A DNA stretch of 64,000 bases from Pseudohongiella acticola (GCF_001758195.1 NZ_MASR01000001.1:2356001-2420000); one strand, 5' to 3'; shown: positions 1-7,498, counted from the stretch's first letter. The notes: generated by a model from the sequence alone, not told the origin. Numbers and translations are program-made.

Positions 1-2
1 AC

Positions 3-638
3 GTTGTAAATGATGCTTTTAATCATTTTAAGACTATAGACGTTGTTGTGAATAACGCTGGGTATGGGCTGTTTGGTGCTGCTGAAGAGATCACTAATGA
101 TCAAATTGAACGAATAATAGATACGAATTTGATGGGTTCTATTCGAGTCATTCGAGCCTTCTTGACTCATTTCAGGAAACAGAACGGCGGAAGGATTTTG
201 CAAGTATCCTCTGAAGGTGGCCAAGTAGCTTACCCAAACTTTAGCGCTTACCATGCGAGCAAATGGGGTATCGAAGGTTTTGTAGAATCGACGGCGCAAG
301 AAGTCAGCTCATTTAACATAGAATTTACAATTGTTGAACCAGGTCCGACACGTACCAGTTTCGGCAAGAGCCTCGATACAGCAGAGCCTATTGAAGCATA
401 TAGAAATACGGTTTCTGGCAAAATGCGAGAGTCTTTTAGTAATGGCATTTTTACTCCTAAAGGAGATTTAGAAAAAATGGCAAATGCCATTGTAAATTCC
501 GTGGACGTCACGCCAGCTCCTTTTCGGTTAGCTTTGGGGGCAACTGCATTTGAGAATATCAATAACGCACTGAACGAAAGATTAGCTGTGCTCCATGCAA
601 TGAAATCCGTTACTTTGAATGTCGATGTAGACGCATAA
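3..638 (+). CDS. Short-chain dehydrogenase/reductase, 5' end outside window (cassette 1)
   Basis: The frame is open from the left edge, so the N-terminal NAD(P)-binding Rossmann part is missing from view. Visible SDR signatures are the NNAG motif near base 50 and the catalytic tyrosine and lysine in YHASK (about base 250), with the matching serine in QVSSEGG. The family catalyses NAD(P)-dependent oxidoreduction of small carbonyl or hydroxyl compounds; the substrate cannot be inferred. After the catalytic site the GPTRTSF stretch resembles classical SDRs of the C-alpha type. The stop codon lies inside the R'' box of the next attC, typical for cassette genes. Expression would normally come from an upstream integron promoter. 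Confidence 0.85.
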   Translation, partial: VVNDAFNHFKTIDVVVNNAGYGLFGAAEEITNDQIERIIDTNLMGSIRVIRAFLTHFRKQNGGRILQVSSEGGQVAYPNFSAYHASKWGIEGFVESTAQEVSSFNIEFTIVEPGPTRTSFGKSLDTAEPIEAYRNTVSGKMRESFSNGIFTPKGDLEKMANAIVNSVDVTPAPFRLALGATAFENINNALNERLAVLHAMKSVTLNVDVDA

Positions 639-698
639 CAATCAGTTCTATAAAGGACAAACTGCTACGCAGTTTGCCTATAAACAAGGGCGTTATGT
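633..698 (+). other. attC site closing cassette 1
   Basis: R'' GCATAAC at 633-639, R' GTTATGT at 692-698, with the arms GGACAAACTGC and GCAGTTTGCC forming the internal inverted repeat. Recombination would occur between G692 and T693. Confidence 0.9.
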
Positions 699-747
699 GT
701 ATACCAGATAGCTAAGCCAGTAAATTTAGTGGAGACCTAGATCGAAA

Positions 748-1173
748 ATGCCTTTGCCGCAGGAATACCAGAGAGCTTCTGACCAGTTTTATAGTTTCCT
801 AACAGAGCTTCGTGATTTATCCAATTTCGGAAGCTCCCATCAGACCTACACAATGGTTCAGGGAGTGTTTCAAGTTTTCCGAAAAAGACTACAGGTCAGA
901 GATGCCATCAAGTTTGCAGATGCTTTACCAGCCATATTACGCGCGATTTTTGTATCAGATTGGGACACAGAACAACCCATAGAACCATTCTGCGATCTCT
1001 TTGAGATGAATGCAGAGGTAAAACAACTGCGGGCAGAGCACAATTTCTCCACCGATACCGCAATTCAAGACGTTGGGAATGTTCTAAAAAAATACGTCGA
1101 TGAGGAAAAATTCACTTCTGTAGTACGTGATCTGCCAATAGAGGCGCAGCAATTCTGGCAATGGGATAAGTAG
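748..1173 (+). CDS. DUF2267-family protein (cassette 2)
   Basis: A 141-residue soluble protein. The central part, FRKRLQVRDAIKFADALP followed by LRAIFVSDWD, matches the pattern of DUF2267 proteins, small helical proteins of unknown function that are common in proteobacteria. No signal peptide or membrane segment is visible. The ATG is preceded by a GGAGA-like sequence about 14 bases upstream, which is long spacing, so initiation may be weak. The gene fills its cassette alone; its attC begins 10 bases past the stop. Function unknown; the family call rests on recall of the conserved RKRL and LP.LLR motifs. Confidence 0.75.
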   Translation: MPLPQEYQRASDQFYSFLTELRDLSNFGSSHQTYTMVQGVFQVFRKRLQVRDAIKFADALPAILRAIFVSDWDTEQPIEPFCDLFEMNAEVKQLRAEHNFSTDTAIQDVGNVLKKYVDEEKFTSVVRDLPIEAQQFWQWDK

Positions 1174-1182
1174 GTATCAAAC

Positions 1183-1263
1183 ACATAACAATCAGTTCAA
1201 TCGCCTCTGCGAGGCTATAGGACAAGTGGCGCTGCCACTTGCCTATTAACATGGGCGTTAGCA
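1183..1263 (+). other. attC site closing cassette 2
   Basis: R'' ACATAAC (1183-1189) is the exact reverse complement of the GTTATGT that opens the cassette at 692. R' is GTTAGCA (1257-1263). The arms contain GGACAAGTGGC and GCCACTTGCC. Confidence 0.95.
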
Positions 1264-1327
1264 AGCAGGTCGCACCACTAAAGTAATAACACCTAGTTTT
1301 AAGGGCGAAATCGTTAAGGAGCCCGAT

Positions 1328-1978
1328 GTGTTGGCAAGAGTTGCATTAGTAATTCAACTGTTATTTCAAGTATCTTGTGTTGGATCTTCAAGAGGTCAGG
1401 ATACACCCGAGTATTGGGCTGAAATTTTTAGACAATACCCGTCTGGAGAAGTACACCAGAAGCTAAATAATTTTCTTGGCGAAAAACCAATAGCTGAGCA
1501 GATGGAGTTCCGCGACAGAGTTACTGAGGCACGCTTGAGTACCATTAGAGCTTCATCGCTTGAGGAAGCTGGCTATCAGAGCTACGAAACGGCGTATTTA
1601 GATCTTATAGATGTCATAAATAGAGCGGAGGACGCAGGTGATCCAATTCATGGGTTGGAAAATTACTGGCGAGAGATGAAATTGATGCTTGATAGCCCGT
1701 TCCGATTTTATGGCGGCGAGGTTGTAAGCCTTATCCCCGTTAGCAGAATGACTGCGGAGCAGCAGAGACAGTTGGCATTGGTGACAGCTGCCATGAATTT
1801 TTCTTACGCGAAGAATCTAGCGGTTGAAGGCGTGCCTCTCAGACTAACTGAATCAACCGAAGAAATGGCTGTCTGGATAGGTGGGTTACCTATAATTGGG
1901 TACGGGAGCGTTCTATATAGCGCAAAGATTGAATTGGCCCTCCAGTCAGGGGAACCGATTCAGATAGTTCACCGATAG
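1328..1978 (+). CDS. Secreted protein of unknown function (cassette 3)
   Basis: A 216-residue protein starting with GTG at 1328, supported by an AAGGAG ribosome-binding site at 1316-1321. Residues 1-17 form a short hydrophobic signal sequence ending at a cysteine (residue 17, QVSC). The -3 position is not the usual leucine, so lipoprotein processing is possible but uncertain. The mature part is acidic and helical with no motif I recognise; a hydrophobic stretch near residues 180-192 may be structural. About 90 non-coding bases separate its stop from the attC. Family unknown. Confidence 0.7.
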   Translation: MLARVALVIQLLFQVSCVGSSRGQDTPEYWAEIFRQYPSGEVHQKLNNFLGEKPIAEQMEFRDRVTEARLSTIRASSLEEAGYQSYETAYLDLIDVINRAEDAGDPIHGLENYWREMKLMLDSPFRFYGGEVVSLIPVSRMTAEQQRQLALVTAAMNFSYAKNLAVEGVPLRLTESTEEMAVWIGGLPIIGYGSVLYSAKIELALQSGEPIQIVHR

Positions 1979-2068
1979 CATTCGGGCGAAGATGAACATT
2001 TTAGATACCTGAATATGCTCGGGAAGTAGTACTTGTTGAAGGACCAGACCAAATTCCGTTCATAGAGA

Positions 2069-2183
2069 TGCTAACAATTTGTTATACCGGACCCAGCTAC
2101 GTTCCGCCAGCTTGTGGTTCGCTTCGCTCACTTTTACCACAAGCTGCCTCCACTACGCTGGGCCGGTAAGCAAGGCGTTACGT
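2069..2183 (+). other. attC site closing cassette 3
   Basis: R'' TGCTAAC (2069-2075) is the exact complement of the opening GTTAGCA at 1257. R' is GTTACGT (2177-2183). This is a long attC with a strong internal repeat (CCAGCTTGTGG, later CCACAAGCTG). Confidence 0.93.
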
Positions 2184-2240
2184 GTACACCGCTTTAGTAA
2201 AGATCATCACCATCTAGCGAGAATCGCATTGAAGAAATAC

Positions 2241-2465
2241 ATGGTTGTAGAGAAATTTAAGCCCGGGTGTCTTGAGCAAAATTACGCTAAATATAATGAG
2301 GGTGGCCGCTTGCTCCCTGAGGGTCTTTACTATTTAAACTCTTGGGTAAATCGCGACGACAACATTTGCTTCCAGCTAATGGAATCCAATAATCCTGAGC
2401 TATTTCAAGAGTGGTTCGCAAAATGGTCTGAGTTCGTGGACTTCGAGCTGTATCCGTTAGACTAA
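2241..2465 (+). CDS. Small soluble protein of unknown function (cassette 4)
   Basis: A 74-residue protein. The open frame reaches back into the attC, but the first ATG outside the recombination site is at 2241, preceded by GAAGAA, so I start there; a TTG at 2230 is an alternative. The sequence is rich in aromatic and acidic residues (for example CFQLMES, WFAKWSEFVDF), with no membrane segment. I do not recognise a family. It is the only gene in its cassette, between attC cores at 2177 and 2553. Confidence 0.6.
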   Translation: MVVEKFKPGCLEQNYAKYNEGGRLLPEGLYYLNSWVNRDDNICFQLMESNNPELFQEWFAKWSEFVDFELYPLD

Positions 2466-2475
2466 AAATGAAAAC

Positions 2476-2559
2476 ACGTAACAATCAGTTCAATCGCCCG
2501 CCAAGGCGGGCTTTAGGACAAGCGGCTACACCGCTTGCCTATTAACAAGGGCGTTAGGC
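2476..2559 (+). other. attC site closing cassette 4
   Basis: R'' ACGTAAC (2476-2482) exactly complements the opening GTTACGT at 2177. R' is GTTAGGC (2553-2559). It belongs to the same sequence family as the sites at 1183 and 10784. Confidence 0.95.
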
Positions 2560-2563
2560 GATC

Positions 2564-3376
2564 ATGAGCTCAAATTCGTCGCAGTACTATAGCCAAGAAA
2601 GCTACAACGAGGCCCTGATGACTCTCCAAGGAGCCATCGTTGCGGTAATCTATGAGTTCGCTATGCGGCCATGCGATACGAAGCACCTGATCCTCAGAAA
2701 TACACTTTCCAGAAGCAGTATGAGTTTGAAAGCAATATTTGCACTTTGGGATATATCCGATTTTCAGGGCGGCTGGACCATACATAGAACCTTGCTTGAG
2801 CGCCTATTTCACATTATTGATTTGGATGCTAATGACTCGTACAAGGATTTCGAGGAATGGTCCTTTTATGAGCAATACAAGGCTCAGAATAGGGTAAAGA
2901 GTGATCCTAATTTTAAGCATGAGGCTACCGAACCTTTCTACAAACTGAGCCCAGAAAAGTCTGATCGTGCAAAAAAGCTATCCAAATCACCTCCAAAGTG
3001 GAGGCGAGCTAAGGCAGAAGATGTGGCGAAATCCGTAGAGCTAAGCTTTCTCTATAGATTTGGATATGACTTTGCATCTATGCATGTACATCCCATGGCT
3101 AACGATGGCGAGCAGGACTTCTTTACTGTGACGAGAATAGAGGCTCCGGCACTCTTCCCCGATCAAATGTCGCTACTTTCCAACACGCTTCTAGCAGCAA
3201 CTTTGATACTGCAGGAAGTTCTAAACCAAAGTGCCTATAAATGGCGTCGAATCTTGTGGGACTATATTGACGGTGTTCGCCATTTTCTTGGCACTGGAGA
3301 CGATTCATATAAGGACCTATTTACAAGGTTGCTTTTGGTGGGCAAGGATCAAGGTTTATGTGACTCGCCTGCCTAA
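2564..3376 (+). CDS. DUF5677-like protein (cassette 5)
   Basis: A 270-residue helical protein. Features resembling DUF5677, a family often seen in integron cassettes and accessory DNA, are the early RSSMSLKAIFALW segment, the RTLLERLFHI helix and the central YRFGYDFASMHVHP motif with paired histidines. No catalytic role is established for the family that I can cite. The ATG is 5 bases past the attC core and the AGG of GTTAGG may serve as a weak ribosome-binding site. The TAA stop lies inside the R'' box GCCTAAC, so gene and recombination site overlap. Family call moderate; function unknown. Confidence 0.7.
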   Translation: MSSNSSQYYSQESYNEALMTLQGAIVAVIYEFAMRPCDTKHLILRNTLSRSSMSLKAIFALWDISDFQGGWTIHRTLLERLFHIIDLDANDSYKDFEEWSFYEQYKAQNRVKSDPNFKHEATEPFYKLSPEKSDRAKKLSKSPPKWRRAKAEDVAKSVELSFLYRFGYDFASMHVHPMANDGEQDFFTVTRIEAPALFPDQMSLLSNTLLAATLILQEVLNQSAYKWRRILWDYIDGVRHFLGTGDDSYKDLFTRLLLVGKDQGLCDSPA

Positions 3377-3472
3377 CAATAACTTTCAGTAGGACAAAGT
3401 CTGGCTGGCAGGCCTTTCGCTTGCGCGAAAGCCCTGCCAGCCAGATTTCGCCGCTGAAGCAAGGCGTTATGA
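3371..3472 (+). other. attC site closing cassette 5
   Basis: R'' GCCTAAC (3371-3377) exactly complements GTTAGGC at 2553. R' is GTTATGA (3466-3472). The long arms include CTGGCTGGCAGG and CCTGCCAGCCAG. Confidence 0.95.
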
Positions 3473-3903
3473 ATCACCGAGACCATGGATTTATGACTGA
3501 ATTTAGCGGTTGTAAATTAGCCTTGATCCTTAACGGCAAATTGCTTGTCTATAAGCGGGATTTTAGTGACTCTATCCCGTTTTCAGGCATGTACGATTTG
3601 CCGGGTGGTGGCAGGGAAGGCGAAGAAAGCCCTGTCGAATGTGTGCTAAGAGAGCTTGAAGAGGAGTTTGGCCTACAAGTTTCAGAAGAGCGCCTCTCCT
3701 ATTGCGAAAAGTATGCTTTATCTTCGGGCAGTTATGGCTATTTCTATGCCGCTAAAATTTGTGAAGAGGAATTGAACATGATCTCGTTCGGTAATGAAGG
3801 AGTTTCTTGGCAAATGATGTCCATTCATGACTACTTGTCGAAAACAGACAGCATTCCTCATTTGAAAGAGCGTATTCATAAATATTTGGAGAGAGCGTTA
3901 TGA
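3469..3903 (+). CDS. Nudix hydrolase (cassette 6, first gene)
   Basis: A 144-residue protein starting at the ATG that overlaps the attC core (GTTATGA). An in-frame ATG at 3493 is an alternative start. Residues about 47-69 contain a complete Nudix box GX5EX7REXXEEXG (G47, E53, R61, E62, E65, E66, G68), so Mg2+-dependent hydrolysis of a nucleoside diphosphate linked to another group is expected. The substrate is not determinable; MutT-like sanitisation or an ADP-ribose-type substrate are both possible. The stop TGA lies in a second GTTATGA (3897-3903), and a membrane protein gene follows 12 bases later in the same cassette. Confidence 0.9.
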   Translation: MNHRDHGFMTEFSGCKLALILNGKLLVYKRDFSDSIPFSGMYDLPGGGREGEESPVECVLRELEEEFGLQVSEERLSYCEKYALSSGSYGYFYAAKICEEELNMISFGNEGVSWQMMSIHDYLSKTDSIPHLKERIHKYLERAL

Positions 3904-3915
3904 GTCACCTTAGAT

Positions 3916-4305
3916 ATGAGTAATCGTCCAGAAATTCTATTCGTTTTCCCAGCAGTGTTTTTCATTGCTGGTATCTTCCTACCAGTCTATCTAATTGGGC
4001 TTAAAACTGACGAGATAGAGTGGGGGGAGCGGACAGCGATTGTAATGTATATCTCATTGCTCATTCTTATCGCATGGCCAATATCGAAATTCCAGAAAAG
4101 AAATGCAAGCTTCAAGTACTGGACCACCGATACTGTTTTAGGCGTCTCAGCTGTATCATTTGCTTATAGTTTCATAATTTCGCTCATAGTTTGCCTATAT
4201 CTTCTTTTACCCATATCAGGACTAATACTATTTGCGCTCTCTATTGGGTTTAGTTTTGGGGCATTTTTTGCTTTTATGGAAATGGGCAGAGTTAATGACT
4301 CATAA
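3916..4305 (+). CDS. Four-helix membrane protein of unknown function (cassette 6, second gene)
   Basis: A 129-residue protein with about four hydrophobic segments (residues 8-26, 38-56, 70-97 and 100-122) and short loops. I do not recognise a family. It follows the Nudix gene by 12 bases and both share one attC, whose R'' matches the core before the Nudix gene, so this is a two-gene cassette. The shared GTTATGA at the Nudix stop hints that two cassettes may have fused here with loss of the intervening attC. The stop TAA overlaps the R'' box TCATAAC. Confidence 0.7.
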   Translation: MSNRPEILFVFPAVFFIAGIFLPVYLIGLKTDEIEWGERTAIVMYISLLILIAWPISKFQKRNASFKYWTTDTVLGVSAVSFAYSFIISLIVCLYLLLPISGLILFALSIGFSFGAFFAFMEMGRVNDS

Positions 4306-4356
4306 CAATCAATTGCACACGACCAGCAAGCTGGCGCGTGAATACGGGCGTTATGC
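4300..4356 (+). other. attC site closing cassette 6
   Basis: R'' TCATAAC (4300-4306) exactly complements GTTATGA at 3466. R' is GTTATGC (4350-4356). At 57 bp it is one of the shortest sites here, with the arm CCAGCAAGCTGG. Confidence 0.9.
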
Positions 4357-4372
4357 ATCTTTGGAGAGTTAG

Positions 4373-4957
4373 GTGAATATTCTAGAGTGGTCGGCTAGCG
4401 TGATTGATTCTATTGTATGGCCATGCACGGTTCTCGTAGTTGTGTGGTGGCTACGTACACCTTTATCAAAGCTGCTACCCACTCTTAGTAGATTTAAATG
4501 GAGAGACCTAGAAATTGATCTCTCAAAAGAGATAGAGAAGATATCTGAAGAAACAAACGCGCTATCGACTGAAAAAGACAGCGTGCTATCGGATGATGAA
4601 GTGTCAGAGATTGAACAACTTCAGAGCGAAGTAGAGGAGGTCGCAAGGGTATCTCCCCCAGCAGCTATAACATTAGCTTGGACCGAACTTGAAAGAGAGA
4701 TTTTGACGACCGCCCATAGGCTTGGAATGCAATCAAAATCAAGAGCTTTTGTAACGTCACATAAGGCACTTAATACTTTAGTTGGTAGTGAAAAACTGAG
4801 CCGTGAGGAACTTAGATTATTGAAAAAGATGCAGATGCTAAGGAACCAGGCAGCCCATCACTCACGAGAGCTGCAGTATCTTACCCAAGATGATGCTGTT
4901 CAATATTTAGCTAATGTGTTACTCCTCATAAACAGGTTAAGAGCAATCGATGCATAA
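4373..4957 (+). CDS. Membrane-anchored coiled-coil protein with HEPN-like motif (cassette 7)
   Basis: A 194-residue protein beginning with GTG at 4373 after a GGAG ribosome-binding site. Residues about 9-28 form one membrane segment. An acidic coiled-coil region follows (about 48-90), then a helical domain ending in LRNQAAHHS (residues about 162-170). The R-N-x-x-x-H pattern with flanking helices resembles the catalytic RX4-6H motif of HEPN ribonucleases and also the C-terminus of DUF4145-like proteins. Membrane tethering plus a HEPN-like effector is a layout found in some antiphage proteins, but that role is inference. The stop TAA lies in the R'' box. Confidence 0.7.
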   Translation: MNILEWSASVIDSIVWPCTVLVVVWWLRTPLSKLLPTLSRFKWRDLEIDLSKEIEKISEETNALSTEKDSVLSDDEVSEIEQLQSEVEEVARVSPPAAITLAWTELEREILTTAHRLGMQSKSRAFVTSHKALNTLVGSEKLSREELRLLKKMQMLRNQAAHHSRELQYLTQDDAVQYLANVLLLINRLRAIDA

Positions 4958-5053
4958 CAAACCGATCCTGAGCGACCAAAGCGCGCCGTCATGCCTTTTG
5001 CTTGCGCAAAAGCCTCGCCAACACACTTTGGCGCCAGATCAGGGGCGTTAGGA
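4952..5053 (+). other. attC site closing cassette 7
   Basis: R'' GCATAAC (4952-4958) exactly complements GTTATGC at 4350. R' is GTTAGGA (5047-5053). The R' box runs into AGG to make the Shine-Dalgarno of the next gene. Confidence 0.95.
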
Positions 5054-5055
5054 GG
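5050..5055 (+). promoter_or_regulatory. Ribosome-binding site built from the attC core
   Basis: AGGAGG overlaps the R' box GTTAGGA and lies 6 bases before the TTG start at 5062, deciding the start of the HD-domain gene. Confidence 0.75.
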
Positions 5056-5061
5056 AAGTGC

Positions 5062-5646
5062 TTGACCGATAGAATTTCGAAAATATCAGATTTCATGTTT
5101 CAACTAGATGCATTGAAATCTATTAATCGACGAACATACATCAATGGTGGGGAGAGGGTCGAAAACTCGGCTGAGCATTCTTGGCATCTAGCAATGGCAT
5201 GCTGGGCTTTCGCTGATATGCTAAACGACGATTACGATACACAAAAACTCCTTAAGCTTGCACTAATCCATGATCTTGGTGAAATTGGGGCTGGAGACAC
5301 ATATCTCTACAGTAGTAATAGAGGTAATGCCCACGTTAAAGAGCGTGAGTGCGTTAAACAAATTGCCTCGCACCCTGGCAATCCGATTAGCGATATTGTC
5401 GAGCTTTGGGAAGAGCAAGAAGCCGGTGATAGCAAAGAAGCAAAACTACTAAAGGTCATTGATCGCTTGTTGCCTTTCCTTCACAACATTACCAGCGAAG
5501 GTCGTGCATGGAAAGACAACGGTATACATAAAAACCAAGTGCTTAAAATGCACCGATTTATTGAAACTGAAAGTCCGGAGATACACAGCTGGTTTCTAGA
5601 AAAACTCGAATATGCGGTAGAGCGAGGTTGGCTGAATGACTCCTAA
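5062..5646 (+). CDS. HD-domain phosphohydrolase (cassette 8)
   Basis: A 194-residue protein. The best start is TTG at 5062, 6 bases after a perfect AGGAGG (5050-5055) formed jointly by the attC core GTTAGG and the following AGG; longer frames would begin inside the attC. The metal-binding HD motifs are visible as HSWHLA, then LIHDLGEIGAGD, and a later aspartate in VIDRLLP. This resembles YfbR/HDDC2-like 5'-nucleotidases that remove phosphate from deoxynucleoside monophosphates. Such enzymes can deplete nucleotides, and some HD proteins act in phage defence, but the cassette gives no direct evidence of that. The stop TAA is in the R'' box. Confidence 0.85.
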   Translation: MTDRISKISDFMFQLDALKSINRRTYINGGERVENSAEHSWHLAMACWAFADMLNDDYDTQKLLKLALIHDLGEIGAGDTYLYSSNRGNAHVKERECVKQIASHPGNPISDIVELWEEQEAGDSKEAKLLKVIDRLLPFLHNITSEGRAWKDNGIHKNQVLKMHRFIETESPEIHSWFLEKLEYAVERGWLNDS

Positions 5647-5759
5647 CAAAAAGCTGCACGCGGATATATATTGCTACACTCTTTTTGTGTATGTCGCAGT
5701 GCTCCATTCTTACACAAAAACGCTCTCCGCAATATCTACCGGTGAGCTTGGCGTTAGCC
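5641..5759 (+). other. attC site closing cassette 8
   Basis: R'' TCCTAAC (5641-5647) exactly complements GTTAGGA at 5047. R' is GTTAGCC (5753-5759). Long 119 bp site with the arms GCGGATATAT and ATATCTACCG. Confidence 0.93.
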
Positions 5760-5786
5760 GCTAAGAGGAATATCGGAGATACGAGC

Positions 5787-6191
5787 ATGGTTGATCTGGT
5801 CACATCTGTCTCTCTTTGGGAACTAATCAAGCACGCTGGTAGCTGGGTTGTGAACCTTAAGCGAGCAAGCGCAGCGCGTAAGGAAGAATCAGTAAACGCA
5901 CTCCGCCAGGTTATTCTTGCTGCACAGAAGACGTCTGTATATATTCGTCAGATTAATGAGACCGGACTTAAGGATCATAATACAGAGGCTGAGTTGAGCA
6001 TTGCCTGGACAGAACTAAGTTTTAAGTTGGAGGATCTGGGCATAGACGCATTGGCTAAGCGTTGCAGGATGAAGGGAAAGCATTGGGCGAACCCTACCCA
6101 GTTTGCAATTGAGGAACTCGAAAAAGCAGATATAGGTCTTGAAAAAATGGAGTCGCTGGCAAATGAAATACTTTCTGAAGTTCGCAGCTAA
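5787..6191 (+). CDS. Helical protein of unknown function (cassette 9)
   Basis: A 134-residue protein. The frame is open from inside the attC, but the ATG at 5787 is the first start after the core and has a GGAGA sequence upstream, so I start there. The protein is charged and mostly helical, with no signal peptide; a weak amphipathic N-terminus contains SLWELIKHAGSWVV. No family recognised. The stop TAA overlaps the R'' box. Confidence 0.6.
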   Translation: MVDLVTSVSLWELIKHAGSWVVNLKRASAARKEESVNALRQVILAAQKTSVYIRQINETGLKDHNTEAELSIAWTELSFKLEDLGIDALAKRCRMKGKHWANPTQFAIEELEKADIGLEKMESLANEILSEVRS

Positions 6192-6263
6192 CCAAGTCAT
6201 CAACTTCGCGCCTACGGCGCCGGACGTCCACTGCGTGGACGCCGGTTATGAACGGCGTTAGGC
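6186..6263 (+). other. attC site closing cassette 9
   Basis: R'' AGCTAAC (6186-6192) differs at one base from the GGCTAAC expected from the opening GTTAGCC. R' is GTTAGGC (6257-6263). Nearly identical in layout to the site at 9292 (GTCATCAACT, GCGCCGGAC, CCGGTTATGAACG). Confidence 0.93.
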
Positions 6264-6281
6264 AATCAATGGAGCACGATT

Positions 6282-6791
6282 ATGTACCGTAGAGGATTTT
6301 TACTAGCATTGATGTTTGCTGTTGCTGGCTGTGGGACAACTCAGATGTCCGTCACTGGAACCGGCCCCGTCCAGACTGTATCTAGACTTGCTATAGCACC
6401 TGGCTCTGGTGTTTTCGGGGATGCCTTGGCAGTTGAATTATTTAACTCTGGACTTACCATCATCGATGCAAATCAGGCAACAACCCTTGTCGGGAGAGCT
6501 GGGCTGAGTGACTTCGAAATCACGAGTACTGCTGGGTACTCAGCACTTCAACAGAGCGGGATAGATGCCGTGCTAACAGTTCGCTCAGTTGATGCCGAGG
6601 ACGGCACCCCTGAAAGCGCGAGTATTCGGGTAAATTCGACCGCTGATGGCTCAGTGCTCGCTGGAGTAACCTGGCAAAATGGTTGGGGTGGGCAAAGAGG
6701 CTCGATTGCAGACAGAACCATGAGAAAGAACCTGTCTGACGCCACGAGGGATATTGCGGCGGAAATAATGACGCGAATTAAGGCCCCTTAA
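6282..6791 (+). CDS. Lipoprotein of unknown function (cassette 10, first gene)
   Basis: A 169-residue protein with a lipoprotein signal: basic MYRRG, hydrophobic LLALMFAV, then lipobox VAGC with Cys17 as the lipidation site. The mature region reads like a CsgG/DUF4136-type outer-membrane-associated fold (VSRLAIAPGSGVFGDALAVE and later IDAVLTVRS), but I cannot assign it firmly. Its neighbour in the same cassette ends in a membrane anchor, so the pair may act at the envelope. The downstream gene begins 12 bases after its stop, suggesting co-translation. Confidence 0.7.
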   Translation: MYRRGFLLALMFAVAGCGTTQMSVTGTGPVQTVSRLAIAPGSGVFGDALAVELFNSGLTIIDANQATTLVGRAGLSDFEITSTAGYSALQQSGIDAVLTVRSVDAEDGTPESASIRVNSTADGSVLAGVTWQNGWGGQRGSIADRTMRKNLSDATRDIAAEIMTRIKAP

Positions 6792-6803
6792 AGAGTTGTC
6801 GGT

Positions 6804-7388
6804 ATGTCGAATGCACCAGATTTGACTTGGTACTCCAACCGGAGCAAGGAAAGCGGGGAATCTATTAGGTGCCCATTCGCTACGGTTTGGGCATGCCCGC
6901 GGTACTACCAAAGCCTGTCGCTTTCATCCGAACTAGGATCAACACAAATTTCAGAAAATGAAGATAAGCTGCTTCTGAAGGTGTGGGAAGCAAGTGATCT
7001 TTGGCCAAGGACAAAAGAGCTTGCTTCATCCGTTTCGACTTTCGGAAGTAACTTTTCGAGCATTTCTCGATTTTGCCCAGAAGTAACATACGAGCGACTT
7101 GGACCATTCTGTAGTTCACTGCACAGTTATTCAGGCGAAATCGACCAAGATAATGCTCACAAAGTACTGGGCGAGCAAGGGGCTGCAGCTAGCGACTTCC
7201 GTTGGAACTGGCAGCACACAGAAGCGCAGCACTACTTGGACTGCCCGATCTATGCCGTTCTTAAGGCAAGGCCAATCGCTCAGCACGAGTCTCCAGTTTC
7301 ACCTTGGTGGCGAGAACAGCTGGCACAGATCGTGTTGGGGGTTGTTGTGGCTGTTGCAGCTGCTTTCATTGGACTTTGGGTAAGATGA
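6804..7388 (+). CDS. C-terminally anchored protein of unknown function (cassette 10, second gene)
   Basis: A 194-residue protein with one hydrophobic segment at the extreme C-terminus (residues about 172-192) ending WVR, so it is probably tail-anchored with the bulk in the cytoplasm. It has several cysteines (near residues 23, 31, 91, 103 and 148) and a tryptophan-rich RWNWQH segment. No family recognised. It shares cassette 10 with the upstream lipoprotein; the R'' of their common attC matches the core before the lipoprotein gene exactly, so the pair travels as a unit. Confidence 0.65.
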   Translation: MSNAPDLTWYSNRSKESGESIRCPFATVWACPRYYQSLSLSSELGSTQISENEDKLLLKVWEASDLWPRTKELASSVSTFGSNFSSISRFCPEVTYERLGPFCSSLHSYSGEIDQDNAHKVLGEQGAAASDFRWNWQHTEAQHYLDCPIYAVLKARPIAQHESPVSPWWREQLAQIVLGVVVAVAAAFIGLWVR

Positions 7389-7392
7389 AATT

Positions 7393-7498
7393 GCCTAACA
7401 AATTCTTACAGACGGACAAAATCATGCTGGCATGCCTTTTGCAATAAAACGCAAAAGTCACGCCGCCATGCTTTCGCCGCTGAAGAAAAGCGTTATGC
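7393..7498 (+). other. attC site closing cassette 10
   Basis: R'' GCCTAAC (7393-7399) exactly complements GTTAGGC at 6257, proving a two-gene cassette. R' is GTTATGC (7492-7498). Confidence 0.95.

Noticed and set aside
1-300. Integrase or attI at the left edge
   Set aside because: Only an SDR frame is present; no tyrosine recombinase motifs anywhere in the window.
2079-2240. Upstream part of the long frame that includes the cassette 4 gene
   Set aside because: It lies within the attC (2069-2183) and has no ribosome-binding site; the gene is taken from 2241.
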